64,000 nt of DNA, from positions 163,493,866 to 163,557,865 of the forward strand of contig CM077147.1 of assembly GCA_039583875.1 (NCBI GenBank), given 5' to 3'. Positions 54,596 through 64,000 of this stretch are shown in pieces (position 1 is the first letter of the stretch; each line of letters opens with the position of its first letter). The translations under genes and the position numbers were made by a program. Below the pieces are notes generated by a model. That model was not told the DNA's origin, did no database searches, and saw only the letters and a list, made by a program, of their open reading frames with translations. Origin of the DNA: Platanthera guangdongensis (lineage: Eukaryota > Streptophyta > Magnoliopsida > Asparagales > Orchidaceae).

Positions 54596-55374
54596 AATTT
54601 CTGAAGCAGGAAATTTTTGGGTGACACGGCCTGGGACACGGGCGTGTCCCAGGGCGTGTCGGCGGACACGGCCTGCAACACGGGCGTGTCGCAGGGCGTG
54701 TCGAGTTTGTGTCGACGATCGGCCTTGGTATCGACGATTTTTCGCTCGACGATGTGTCGAGAGGAGACACACGGCCCAGGACACGGGCGTGTCCAAGGCC
54801 GTGTCGTGTGCTCGACGACTGTTACTCGACGATCGTCGAGTGTCGAGACATGAGTGTCGAGATGTGGGTGTCGAGTGTCGAGAAGTTGCACACGGCCTGT
54901 GACACGGGCGTGTCATAGGGTGTGTCAAGTCGGGTCGACGATCTCAGCCCGACGAAGCTTTTCGACAGGGCGTGTCACAGGCCGTGTGAAGTCTCAGGAT
55001 GTTTTGGGATTTTTTTCGCCCAGGCACACGGCCACAGACACGGGGGTGTTCGAAGGCGTGTTGGTGACACGGCCCATGACACGGGCGTGTTCCATGGGCG
55101 TGTCACTGGTTTGGATAGGTCGGTTGACCACCGCTTGAGGCACACGGCCTGGGACACGGCCGTGTCACAGGCCGTGTCAGGTCAAATTTAGCATTTTGGC
55201 AATTTCTGGCCGTCCATTCCTTCAGCTGGGATCCAAGGGCTGAAGCTTCTTCCTCTTTTTCCTAAAGGCCGAAACTGAGAACTTATTCTCATTTTTCCTT
55301 AGCTTTTATCTTTCTTCAAGATAAGAGAGAGAGAGAGGGAAGAAGGAGGAAGAAGGGGAAGGGCTGCTGCTGGT
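54596..55374 (+). mobile_element. LTR-H: gypsy LTR fragment, plus orientation
   Basis: Starts TGTAACAGTCC and is cut at 55374 by SIRE-F. It has the same architecture as the TEK-G LTR but inverted: a hairpin array at 54610-55185 (arms CTGGGACACG and CGTGTCCCAG around GG at 54631-54652) with CGTCGA motifs mixed in (54705-54960). A GA-rich run (55325-55360) follows. It may be a solo LTR or the 3' LTR of a truncated plus-strand element. Confidence 0.65.
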
Positions 55375-55394
55375 TGAAAGTGCAACTAGATCTG

Positions 55395-55426
55395 ATATAC
55401 TCTAGAGGGGGGTGAATAGAGTATAT
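55395..55426 (-). other. Conserved LTR-end hairpin (F copy)
   Basis: Nine-base arms ATATACTCT and AGAGTATAT around AGAGGGGGGTGAAT, the longest stem of the set. Confidence 0.8.
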
Positions 55427-56434
55427 GGTGCTTTAATAATTTTTACAAACTTTTACAACAATTGTTGTAATATGTGTGAGCAGGTAAGAAAAAATAAATC
55501 TAATCACAGCACTAAGCTTAAGCAAGAACTAAGCACAGAAAAATCAATGCCAGAAGCAAAAATGAAAGCAAGCAGAACCAGAAGACACAAGGAAATATAG
55601 TGGTTCCCCAAACTTGGTACATCCACTCTTCTACCACCCTAGGTAGGAAACCACTGCAGGATGAGATGATTAGGTGTCCTGGGCACCAATGAGCTTTTGA
55701 TAAGGTGCTCAAAACCAAAGATTTTTTGATCAGGTGTCTTGCCACCAATGAGCTTTTGACAAGGTGCTCAAAAACCAGGTTCAAACTTTTGAAGGGAGTT
55801 TGAAAAACCCTTTACAGAGTGGGGGTGAGAGATGATGGAAGTCTTCTCTTTCTCAATAACTGAGAAGACTATGTGGATTGATGTCAAAGCCCCCTGAATC
55901 CTTGAAATCTTCAGGAAGAAAAGCTTTGCTAAGGGTGATAGGCCTTCAAATATTGAACTCCAGCAATGGATGATTTCAGCAATAGCTGAAATGTTGAGTG
56001 TCTGGAGTCTTGAAATATGTTGGCCTTGAACAATTTGAAAACTAAAGAGATCTGAGGATTTTGAGAAAGCTTGATCTCCTTTGATGAGTGTTCTTCAGAA
56101 TTCTTTTTGATAGAAGATTTTAATGAGTCTTTGTAATCAGTATTCTCTCTCTGTATTGTGTGTTCTTCTCTTGTTCTTGTTAGAGATTCAAAAACATTCT
56201 ATCTTTTATTCTCTGGTCCTGAATAGAATATCATTCTCTGTCAAGGATAGCCGTTGGTCTTCATTGATTGCATCCTTAATTGCATAATCTCTTCTCGAGG
56301 AAAGTCAACAGAATTATTCCTTGAAAAATCCCTTGAAACTTGGTCCAGAATTAAATGAAAACGGCTAGCAAATCTCTGAATTAATTGCAGAATAACTCCT
56401 AACTGATTTGAATTTGAATTCTGGAAGTTATCTG

Positions 56435-56730
56435 AAATCGTCGAACTGAGCTCTGCTATCGTCGAGCTGAGCTCAGCGATCTGGAAAACTTAAGCAGCAA
56501 AATAATCGTCGATCTGAGCTCAAAGATCGTCGAACTGAGCTCAGAGATAAAGATCCAAGGCAGAGTAAAAATCGTCGACCTGAGCTCACTGATCGTCGAA
56601 TGGAATTCGACGATATTATGAAGTTGAGCTCAGCGATCGTCGAATGGAGTTCGACGATCTGTCGAAGTTGAGCTAGACGATCGTCGATCGGAGTTCGACG
56701 AATCGTCATGCTGAGCTCGACGATCAGACT
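56435..56730 (-). repeat. CGTCGA array in the SIRE-F LTR
   Basis: About a dozen GATCGTCGAATGGAATTCGACGAT-like pairs; the clearest hairpins are at about 56590-56665 and 56680-56705. Confidence 0.85.
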
Positions 56731-56893
56731 TAGTCTCCAGACAGAAAAACTTGGTCTTCAGGGCAGCTTCCAAACCTAGACTTCTAACCCTTAGACTCAA
56801 TTCTAATTGACCTTTTAAGCTATACAGAGGTCATGCAAAGGTTCCTAGAGACATAGTGATCCTGACCCAAATTAGTAATAGGGTGTTCCAACA

Positions 56894-56907
56894 ATCTCCC
56901 CCTATTT
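56894..56907 (-). promoter_or_regulatory. SIRE-F polypurine tract
   Basis: Minus strand AAATAGGGGGAGAT next to TGTTGGAA. Confidence 0.85.
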
Positions 56908-57068
56908 GGATTAGGATTACTATTTACAGACTTTGGAAAAATTTTAAATAACAACATACAAGTATTAAAGCAGAAAAGGAATAGCTAGACAAGCAGAAAC
57001 ACAGAGATATATATATATATATCATCCAGATAACAATCAGAATTCACAGAAACTGTCACGTTACAGTG

Positions 57069-60000
57069 TCACTTCTTCTCTTTGCCTTTAACCATTTTAA
57101 TTTCTCTGTTAGGGTTTAGGGCTTCTTTGTTGGACCTGGTGTCATCTGCTGCACCCAAGTATGTTTGCTTTGTAGGCCTGGGAACCACAGCTGCAGGATC
57201 TAACTCCATGTATCTGTCAGCATCAAAGAATTTACTAGAAGCATATCTTTCTAATTCTTTCTGTCTTTGCTCAGACATTGTAGAAATGTTGGAGGTATCC
57301 AATCCTTGATCTCTGGCCTTCTTAATCTGATCCAGTGCAGCCAATTCCTTTAACCTGGCAGTCCAAGCAGCTGGGTTATTTTCAGGGTCCTCAAAAGTAC
57401 ATGTGGCTCATACCTGTGGAAGGGTTGTCTTGAGGAGGCCTGGCAGACACAGTCTCTTTTAGCTTGTAGGGAAAGGACCTGATGATGTATCAGATGAAAC
57501 ATGTCCTCCCCTAGAATATGGGTGCTGCCTGAATACCCTTTGGAATAAAATTGAATATCTTTTTGATTGCCCATATATCCTCCTCTCCTAGAATATGATC
57601 CCCTGGATTGGCTTTCCCTTTGATAGGATCTGGCATGAGGTTGATATGGAGCCTGGCTTCTGGCTGGGGGTTGACTTGCAGAGCTTCCACCTGCACCTGC
57701 ATCAGGAGGAGGTGGTGGAGGAGGATGAGGGTGCTGGAATTGGGAAGAGCCATTCTCATATTTTCTCTTTTTCTTCATGGCTTTCAGCTGGTTCTTGAAT
57801 ACTGCATCCAGTGTTCAGAGATTGGGCAATTATGAAGTATAATAAGGAATATCATTATTATCCTTAACTTTAGCAGGAGGAACCCTTTTCATAGCCTTGC
57901 TCCTTGCCTTCCTTTTCCTGGCAATGGTAGCAGATGAGTCATCAGAGTCTGTTTTAAACTCATCAGATTCAGAACTCTGATCATCATATAAAGCATCTAT
58001 TTTCTTCATAAGATCTTTCTTTAGCTGAACAACAGTAGATGAGACAGAAGTTGAGATAGCAGCAGCAGGGACAGCAGCAGAGATAGCAGCAGAGACAGCA
58101 GCAGATGGAGGAGGTGAAGCAGAAATAACAACAGCAGCAGGAGAGGTGACAGCAGCAGTAATAGTCTCACTACAGCAGAAACAGCAGATTCACTCTCAAC
58201 AACAGAAACTGGAGAGTTGATAGCAGCAACAACTTCACTGACAGAAGAAAGCATCATCAAAAATTGCAGCAGGCTCAATTTCAGTGGCCTCTGACATCAG
58301 AAGATCCTTGGATATTGGTGCATCAGAAACAGTTGGAACTTCAAGCAGCAGTAAGAATATCTTCAGCAGCAGCAGCATCAACATCTTCAGTAGCAGCAAT
58401 TACTGAAAGTACAAAAGAAGTGAGGATGCTAGGATCACAGCAAGACAATGGCACAAGTGCCTTGGATAAGTCTTCTGGGGGCTGGACAGCATTACTCTCT
58501 GGCAGACAACTAAAGAAGGCAGAATCAAAAGCAGATAGCAAAGACCTTAGGTCTATTGCAAGAACTGTAGTAGGAGGCTCAGTAGCAGCAGCAGCAAGAG
58601 GAGCAGTAGAAGAAGCAGAAACAGCAGCAGCAACAGCAAGAAGGCTTTCTTCATGTGGCATCTCCCCCTGCCTAGATGTAGAGACATCTGGATCAAGACA
58701 CACGGCTGTAGGTGCTGCCTGAGGGAAGAGGGAGGAGAGCCTGGCATAAAGAGCTGCCACTGACAGGTGTAGAGGAGCCAAGGAGGTCTCCAATAGTAGA
58801 GAGAGCCTGGGGGCAATGAGCTCATACAGCCTGTCAGCTAGGGCTGAGAGATCTACTTGCTCAATAGCTGGAGTAGAGGTAGATGGAATGGAAGCAGCTG
58901 GGGATGCTGGAAGGGAAGGGCTAGAGAATGTTGGTATGGATGGCTGAGGTGTTGGTAGGGTGGATATGGAGGACAGGGGAATGGAGATGGATGGGGTGAA
59001 TGTTGGTTGATCAATGATGTGGTGTAGGAGGTCTTGGAATGAAGTGGAGGAGGAAGGTAATTCAGGAGGAGATGAGGGGGAATCATCAATGAAGGAATCA
59101 TCCAGAAGAGTGAAGGATGGAATGGATGGTGATGATGTGATATCTGGTGGAGGGTAGGAGAATAGAGGGTGGAATTGGTCCTCGGTGGAGGTAGAATGGG
59201 TCTGGAGATGGAGTTGATGTTGGAGATGGGCTGGATATGGTGATGGTGGATGGAGCTGGAATGGTGGATGGTAAGGAAGGGATGGAATTGGAGGAGAGGA
59301 GAGGCAGCAACAGCAGCAGCCAGGTCATCTGCAGGAGCAGAGACCTGTGGGAGAGTGACTCTTGGAGTCCTTGTGCCTGAAGGAGCACTGGAGGAGGACC
59401 TGCTAGGCTTGCTTATTTGCCTGTCCCACTTTCCAAAGAGGGCACAGGTTAGTCTCTTGGAGGCATTTATGTGAACTCCAGAGGAGACCAGCAAGGCAGG
59501 GCACCTGGTCTGCAGGAAAACTCCAAGAATTCTTCCAAATTAACAAAACTCTTGTTTATTTTCATCTTGATGAGGTCAAAGAACACCTCTCCCCAGTTCA
59601 GATTTTCTTATCCACCAGAGCTCCCATGAGACAGAGCTGATGTCTGGATATAGTATCATGGGCAGAGTGCTTTGCCAGCAGCACTTTCCCTACCACATCT
59701 GCCAGGAACCTGTATTCAACAGACAGATTCCTCTTGAATAGCTTGCTAGGGTTTCCCTCTGGATGACCCATCCTGGCAAGTAGTTCAGAATATTCTTCTC
59801 CTGATAACTCAGCAATATCTTCTCCATTTCTCAGTCCAAAAACTTCTGTTAACTGTGGGGGTCAAGGGTACCTGATTTCTAGCAATAGACCCAACTATTG
59901 TGTTGCTGTCTTGATTATGAGCAGTATAGACCCACTCCTTGATCTCATCTGAAGCCAGCTTGATCCTGGTGGTCATGAGGGCAGTTAGATTCTGATCCTT

Positions 60001-60113
60001 GAACAAACCCAGTATGTCTTGAAAATCTGGTCAGTGGTGCTGAATGATTCTATATCAATGTCAAACCCAACATCGAACTTCATTGCAGCTAGGACAGCAA
60101 CTGACACAGCCAT
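57069..60113 (-). pseudogene. SIRE-F ORF3 (env-like position), broken
   Basis: ATG at 60113 (MAVSVAVLAAMKFDVGFDID). After the same frame change as in SIRE-A, the helical domain follows (FKDQNLTALMTTRIKLASDEIKEWVY), with stops. INASKRLTCALFGKWDRQI (59494 onward) is nearly identical to SIRE-A INASKRLTCALFGRWERTI. A Pro/Ser/His-rich linker follows, then an Ala/Ser-rich segment built on GCA/GCT repeats (58680-58030), an Arg/Gly/Tyr-rich stretch (RESQSRGSYSRRGGYMGNQ) and the C-terminus KFFDADRYMELDPAAVVPR with ALNPNREIKMVK, ending at 57069. It is broken in many places, and no signal peptide or membrane span is credible. Confidence 0.75.
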
Positions 60114-60118
60114 TGTAC

Positions 60119-60143
60119 CTGCAAAAATTCAACAAACAAAACG
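60119..60143 (-). promoter_or_regulatory. Candidate 3' splice site before SIRE-F ORF3
   Basis: Minus strand GTTTGTTGAATTTTTGCAG ends at 60119, five bases before the ORF3 ATG. Confidence 0.45.
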
Positions 60144-60225
60144 ACCAAGCGTAGAACTGTTTGGAGGGAAAGAAAATTCTTGCAGAGAAATCGAAAGCAC
60201 AAAAGAGAACGACGGCGAAAAATGA

Positions 60226-60236
60226 GTTTTATATTA
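60226..60236 (-). promoter_or_regulatory. Internal TATA box upstream of SIRE-F ORF3
   Basis: Minus strand TAATATAAAAC, about 115 bases before the ORF3 ATG and directly downstream of the CGTCGA array. Confidence 0.55.
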
Positions 60237-60540
60237 GGGTTCGACGCAGAAATGGAAAGATCGTTGAACTCAGTTTGACGATCGAGGCTTCTAAAGGAAT
60301 CTGAAGAGTCTTCAACATCGTCGATCTCCATTCGACGATCTTGGAGAGCGTCGAGCTCCGTTCGACGATCGTTCATTGAACATAAACGTAGAGCGCCGTT
60401 CGACGATCGTTGACCGGAAGAGATAGTTGATACTATCTGAGAGGCGCTGAACTCAGTTCGACGATTTTTGGAAATCGTCGATCTCCATTCAACGATCTTA
60501 GGGGAAATCGTCGAGCGCAGTTCAGAGATCAGAAAAAAAT
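60237..60540 (-). repeat. CGTCGA hairpin array in the SIRE-F pol-ORF3 spacer
   Basis: GATCGTTGAACTCAGTTTGACGATC, CATCGTCGATCTCCATTCGACGATC and GCGTCGAGCTCCGTTCGACGATCG type hairpins, six or more units. Confidence 0.85.
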
Positions 60541-60637
60541 TCTAGACACTAAGAAAAATCAGAAAATTTGCCTAGTATTGGTCAATTTTTAGCTTTCAAA
60601 ATCTTGGAGATTATTTAAGGCTTCCTCCATCTAACAT

Positions 60638-62160
60638 TCATACTGATTTAGGAAGAAGGTGTGTTCTTTCATCCAAAGGCTTGGTGAAAATATCTCCCCT
60701 TTGTAAATCAGTTGGGATATATTGTAATTCAATTTTATTCTTTTCAACATTATCTCTTAAGAAATGATGCCTAATCTCTATGTGTTTTGTCCTACTATGG
60801 AGGACTGGATTTTGAGCTATGGAAATAGCACTTGTGTTATCACAAAAGATTTTAGACTTCTCTAAGTTGTAACCATAGTCTAGGAGTTGGTTTTGAATCC
60901 ACAATATTTGTGAACAACAACTGCCTGCAGCCATATATTCAGCTTCAGCAGTTGAAGTTGACACAGATGTTTGTTTCTTACAAACCAAGAGACAAGTCTG
61001 TCACCAAGAACTGACAAGTTCCACAGGTGCTTTTCCTGTCAATTCTGCATCCAGCATAATCAGCATCTGAGAATCCAGTTAAATCAAATGCTGAATCTTT
61101 TGGATACCAGAGACCTAGATTTGGACAACTTTTAACATACCTAAGAATCCTCTTTACTAAAGTTAGGTGTGACTCTCTAGGGCTTACTTAGAACCTAGCA
61201 CATATACATGTAGCAAACATTATATCTGTCTACTAGCTGTAAGATATAGTAAAGAGCCAATCATTGCTCTATATGTTGTCTGATCAACAGGTTTCCCATG
61301 TTCATCAGCATCCAATACAGCATTGGTAGGCATGGGTGTTTTCATACAAGATGCCTCAGACATACCAAATTTCTTAACCAGTTCATTTGCCTATTTGGTT
61401 TGAGAAATAAAGATGCCTTCAGCATGTTGTTTGACTTGCAATCCTAGGAAGAAGGATAGCTCACCCATGCTACTCATCTCAAATTTAGAATGCATCAGGT
61501 TAGAAAACCTTCTGCACAATTTTGAGTCAGTAGAACCAAAAATGATATCGTCTACATAAATTTGTACTAGTAGGGTATGGGACTTATGGGTTCTAATAAA
61601 AAGAGTTTGGTCTACTCTACCCCTTATAAAACCATTTTCCAAGAGAAAGCATGCTAAGGTCTCATACCATGCTCTAGTAGCTTGCTTGAGACCATATAAT
61701 GCTTTGTTTAATCTAAAAACATAATCAGGATAAGTTGGAGAGATAAAACCTGGAGGTTGTCTGACATAAACTTCCTCTTTGATGTCTCCATTTAAGAAGG
61801 CACTTTTGACATCCATCTGATATACTTTGAAGCCTTTGTGAGCTGCATAAGCTAGAAAAATCCTGATGGCTTCTAATCTTGCAACAGGTGCAAAGTCTGG
61901 TCGTAGTCGATTCCTTCTTCTTGAGAGTATCCTTGAGCAACTAGCCTTGCCTTGTTCCTTATAATTACTCCTTGATCATCCAGTTTGTTTCTGAATACCC
62001 ATTTTGTTCCAACAATGGAATGATCCTTAGGCTTTGGCACTAGTTCCCATACTTTGTTCCTCTCAAATTGATGCAACTCCTCTTGCATTGCAATGATCCA
62101 GTGTGGATCTTGCTCTGCATCTTGAATGGACTGAGGTTCAATTTGAGATAGGAAGCAGGT
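60638..62160 (-). pseudogene. SIRE-F reverse transcriptase and RNase H
   Basis: RT in order: [34 protein letters not shown] (frameshift near 61875), [54 protein letters not shown] and [14 protein letters not shown] stop lies at 61391, then RNase H fragments (61000-61390) and KKQTSVSTSTAEAEYMAAGSC, SRTKHIEIRHHFLRD and GDIFTKPLDERTH. The active-site YVDD is preserved. Confidence 0.9.
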
Positions 62161-63214
62161 GTGCATCAGGTTTTGGTTGACCTGATTTCTGGTTTGCACA
62201 CCAGCTGAGATTTCTCCAATTATTTGGGAAATTGGATGATCTCTTGATGTTACTAAATCAACAAGGGGTGTTGATTGTTCACCAACCTGTGTTGTTGTTT
62301 CCTCTTGTGGTACAACAACTGGCTCTTCAAGTTGTGCTGCAATATGTTGAGCATTCCCTTCATCTTCACTGCTTTCATCCTCTTGAGTAACCTGTAACTT
62401 GTTCATATCTTCAACTAGAGAGTGTTCCTGCAAAGGTTCTATGGTAGAAGAATTCTTCTCCTTAAAAGACATGTTAGCTTCATCAAATGAAATGTGAACA
62501 GATTCCTCAATTTTCAAAGATGATTTGTTATAGACCCTATAGGCCCTGCTGATCATGGAGTATCCCAGAAACACTCCTTCATCAGCTTTGGCTTGAAATT
62601 TTGCTAGATATTTCTTGTCATTATTGTGAATGTAGCAAATACAACCAAAAACTCTAAAATAGTCAACTTTAGGTTTCTTCCCTTTGAGTAATTCATAGGG
62701 AGTCTTTCCTTTAGTTTATGTATCAGACTTCTGTTCAGCACATAGTTGGAGGTGTTCACTGCCTCTGCCCAAAAGGATAGAGGTAGATGAGCATCTGACA
62801 ACAATGTAGTGGCAGATTCAATAAGGGTTCTATTTTTCCTTTCAGCTACCCCATTTTGTTGAGGAGTTCTAGGAGCTGAGAAAGTATGCCTGATCCCTTC
62901 ACTCTGACAGAACTCTTGCATAAGAAGAGAATCAAACTCTGTCCCATGATCACTTCTGATCAGGGCAATATGAGTATTGAACTTAATCTGTATACATTTG
63001 AGAAACTCTGTCAGACACTTAAAGTTATCAGACTTCTTCCTTAGAAAGAACACCCAAGTGAATCTAGAGAAGTCATCTACAATTACTAAAGTGTAGGATT
63101 TCCCTCCTAGGCTTTGTACTGTGATGGGTCCAAAAGATCCATGTGTAACAGATACAGTATTCATAGGTGAATCACTCTTATTAAGTGACTTAAAACTGTT
63201 TTTAGTTTGCTTGC
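62161..63214 (-). pseudogene. SIRE-F integrase and linker
   Basis: FGPITVQSLGGKSYTLVIVDDFSRF, LIRSDHGTEFDSL and QQNGVAERKNRTLIESATT carry the D, D and E residues. A frameshift follows KLKERLPMNYSKG (about 62705), after which LGYSMISRAYRVYN and the acidic linker lead to RT. The core is otherwise open. Confidence 0.9.
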
Positions 63215-63790
63215 CTAATTGACAAGCCTTGCAGAGTCCTTCTTCTTGTAGGGGCCAGAAGGTAGTCCTCTAACAAGGTTGTCCTTGGATAGCCTAGCAA
63301 TAGTTCTAAGGTTTAGGTATCCTAATCTCTTATGCCATAAAACATTTGGTCTACAGACAGAGTTAAACAAGCAGATATCTACATTAGTTAAAAGAAAGTC
63401 TACTAAGTAGATGTTACCTTTCCTCTTACCTGTCAACACAGTTGTGTTGTCCTCTGACTTGATTTTGCATAAGGTTTTGCTGAAGGTCACCTGGTAGCCT
63501 TCATCACACAGCTGACTGATGCTAATTAGGTTGTGCTTCAGTCCTTCTACATATGCTACCTTCTTGAAGGTTACTGAACCAATCTGGACTGCACCATATC
63601 CTTTAGTTTGTCCAAAGTTGGAATCACCAAAGATAACTTTGGGTCCAAGCTTGGCTCTGAAGAATGTGAGGTTGTCCTTATTCCCTGTCATGTGCTTAGA
63701 GCATCCACTATCCAAATACCATTGCTGGTTAGATGTTGGATAGGTCTTCACCTGCACATAAGACAATTCATTTGTTTTTGACTCAGCTTA
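63215..63790 (-). pseudogene. SIRE-F protease / GAG-pre-integrase domain
   Basis: QQWYLDSGCSKHMTGNKDNLT has an intact DSG triad. VIFGDSNFGQTKGYGAVQIGSV, VAYVEGLKHNLISISQLCDEGYQVTF and VLWHKRLGYLNLRTIARLSKDNLVRGLPSG follow. It is open over 183 codons, the least damaged protease here. Confidence 0.9.
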
Positions 63791-64000
63791 CCTTGGGCCT
63801 AGGTTGATAACCTCTAAATTCAGAAATGAAAGACATCCCAGGTTGACTCTTATATCCTTCAGGATGATATCTCCTTGGAGGTAGAATCCATTCAGTATAA
63901 GGGTTATAGATTTGGGATGAGGGACCCTTAGGATTCAATTTTGATTTGCCTTTGAAAAAGTTTCCAGAGCTCTGACCTCTGTTCGACGATCTTGGAGCTG
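63791..64000 (-). mobile_element. Start of the SIRE-F gag-protease spacer
   Basis: Minus strand includes YTEWILPPRRYHPEGYKSQ, a conserved segment also seen near 17500 (SIRE-C) and 11130 (SIRE-A). The last bases hold a TTCGACGATC motif, which suggests a third motif array begins at the window edge. Confidence 0.6.

Larger units (their letters stand above)
55375..56893 (-). repeat. SIRE-F 3' LTR
   Basis: TGAAAGTGCAAC ... TTCCAACA. Contains the LTR-end hairpin (55395-55426), GAGCTTTTGATAAGGTGCTCAAAACC-type repeats (about 55690-55770) and a CGTCGA array (56435-56730). A weak TATA-like minus-strand AATAAAAGATAG is at about 56200-56212. Confidence 0.9.
55375..64000 (-). mobile_element. SIRE-F: copia SIRE-type element, gag outside the window
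   Basis: Minus strand: 3' LTR (55375-56893), polypurine tract, ORF3, spacer with CGTCGA hairpins, RNase H/RT, integrase, protease, and the start of the gag-protease spacer at the window end. Of the copies here it is closest to SIRE-A and SIRE-C. The bases before 55375 are CTGGT; the far duplicate is outside the window. Confidence 0.9.

Noticed and set aside
54490..55191. Long frames on both strands in the 54.5-55.2 kb region
   Set aside because: Palindromic LTR-H array; no start context, no domain, open on both strands.
58021..58825. Leu-rich frames that look like membrane proteins
   Set aside because: They are out-of-frame readings of GCA/GCT-type repeats in the Ala/Ser-rich part of SIRE-F ORF3.

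Overview
The window is intergenic DNA from a flowering-plant nuclear genome, most likely a dicot. I find no host gene, rRNA, tRNA, CRISPR array or bacterial-type operon. Almost all of it is LTR retrotransposons inserted into one another. The evidence is plant-type Ty1/copia (SIRE/Maximus) and Ty3/gypsy (Athila and Tekay) polyproteins, TG...CA-bounded long terminal repeats, primer binding sites matching plant initiator tRNA-Met or tRNA-Asp, polypurine tracts and 5-bp target duplications. Every reading frame carries stops or frameshifts, so all coding features are pseudogenes. Element names below are local labels.

Layout: 1-2506 is a Tekay-like gypsy remnant (RE1). 2507-12604 is SIRE-A (minus strand; 3' LTR, ORF3, pol and a truncated gag). 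12605-13843 is SIRE-B (minus), of which only ORF3 and its upstream spacer remain. SIRE-C (plus) starts at 13844 and runs in pieces to about 46116. It is split by a complete 12.8-kb Athila element, ATH-D (17999-30770, minus, target duplication CTTCA), and by a complete 12.1-kb copia element, SIRE-E (31704-43758, minus, target duplication TGTAA/TGTAT). 46117-54393 is a decayed Tekay-like element, TEK-G (minus), containing a 500-N assembly gap. 54596-55374 is a plus-oriented gypsy LTR fragment (LTR-H). 55375 to the window end is SIRE-F (minus), whose gag lies beyond the window.

How the parts work together: each SIRE element reads LTR, tRNA-Met primer site, gag, protease, integrase, reverse transcriptase/RNase H, a spacer, ORF3 ('env-like'), polypurine tract, LTR. 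ATH-D has the same plan with a tRNA-Asp primer site and an ATHILA-family ORF3.

The most interesting signal is not an ORF. Each family has its own short CpG-containing palindrome or hairpin motif, present as an array inside the LTR and again in the spacer just upstream of ORF3. The motifs are TTCGTCGAA/TTCGACGAA in A, C and F; ACTCGAGT in E; TTTTCGAAAA in B (spacer only, since its LTR is absent); and GGTCACG-CC-CGTGACC in D. TEK-G and LTR-H carry CACG-GG-CGTG-type hairpins in their LTRs. Downstream of the spacer array there is usually a TATA box, then a pyrimidine-rich AG, then the ORF3 start. This looks like an LTR-like internal promoter and/or a splice module for ORF3 in two unrelated superfamilies. 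A second signal is a hairpin with a constant loop and covarying stem near the 3' end of the copia LTRs.
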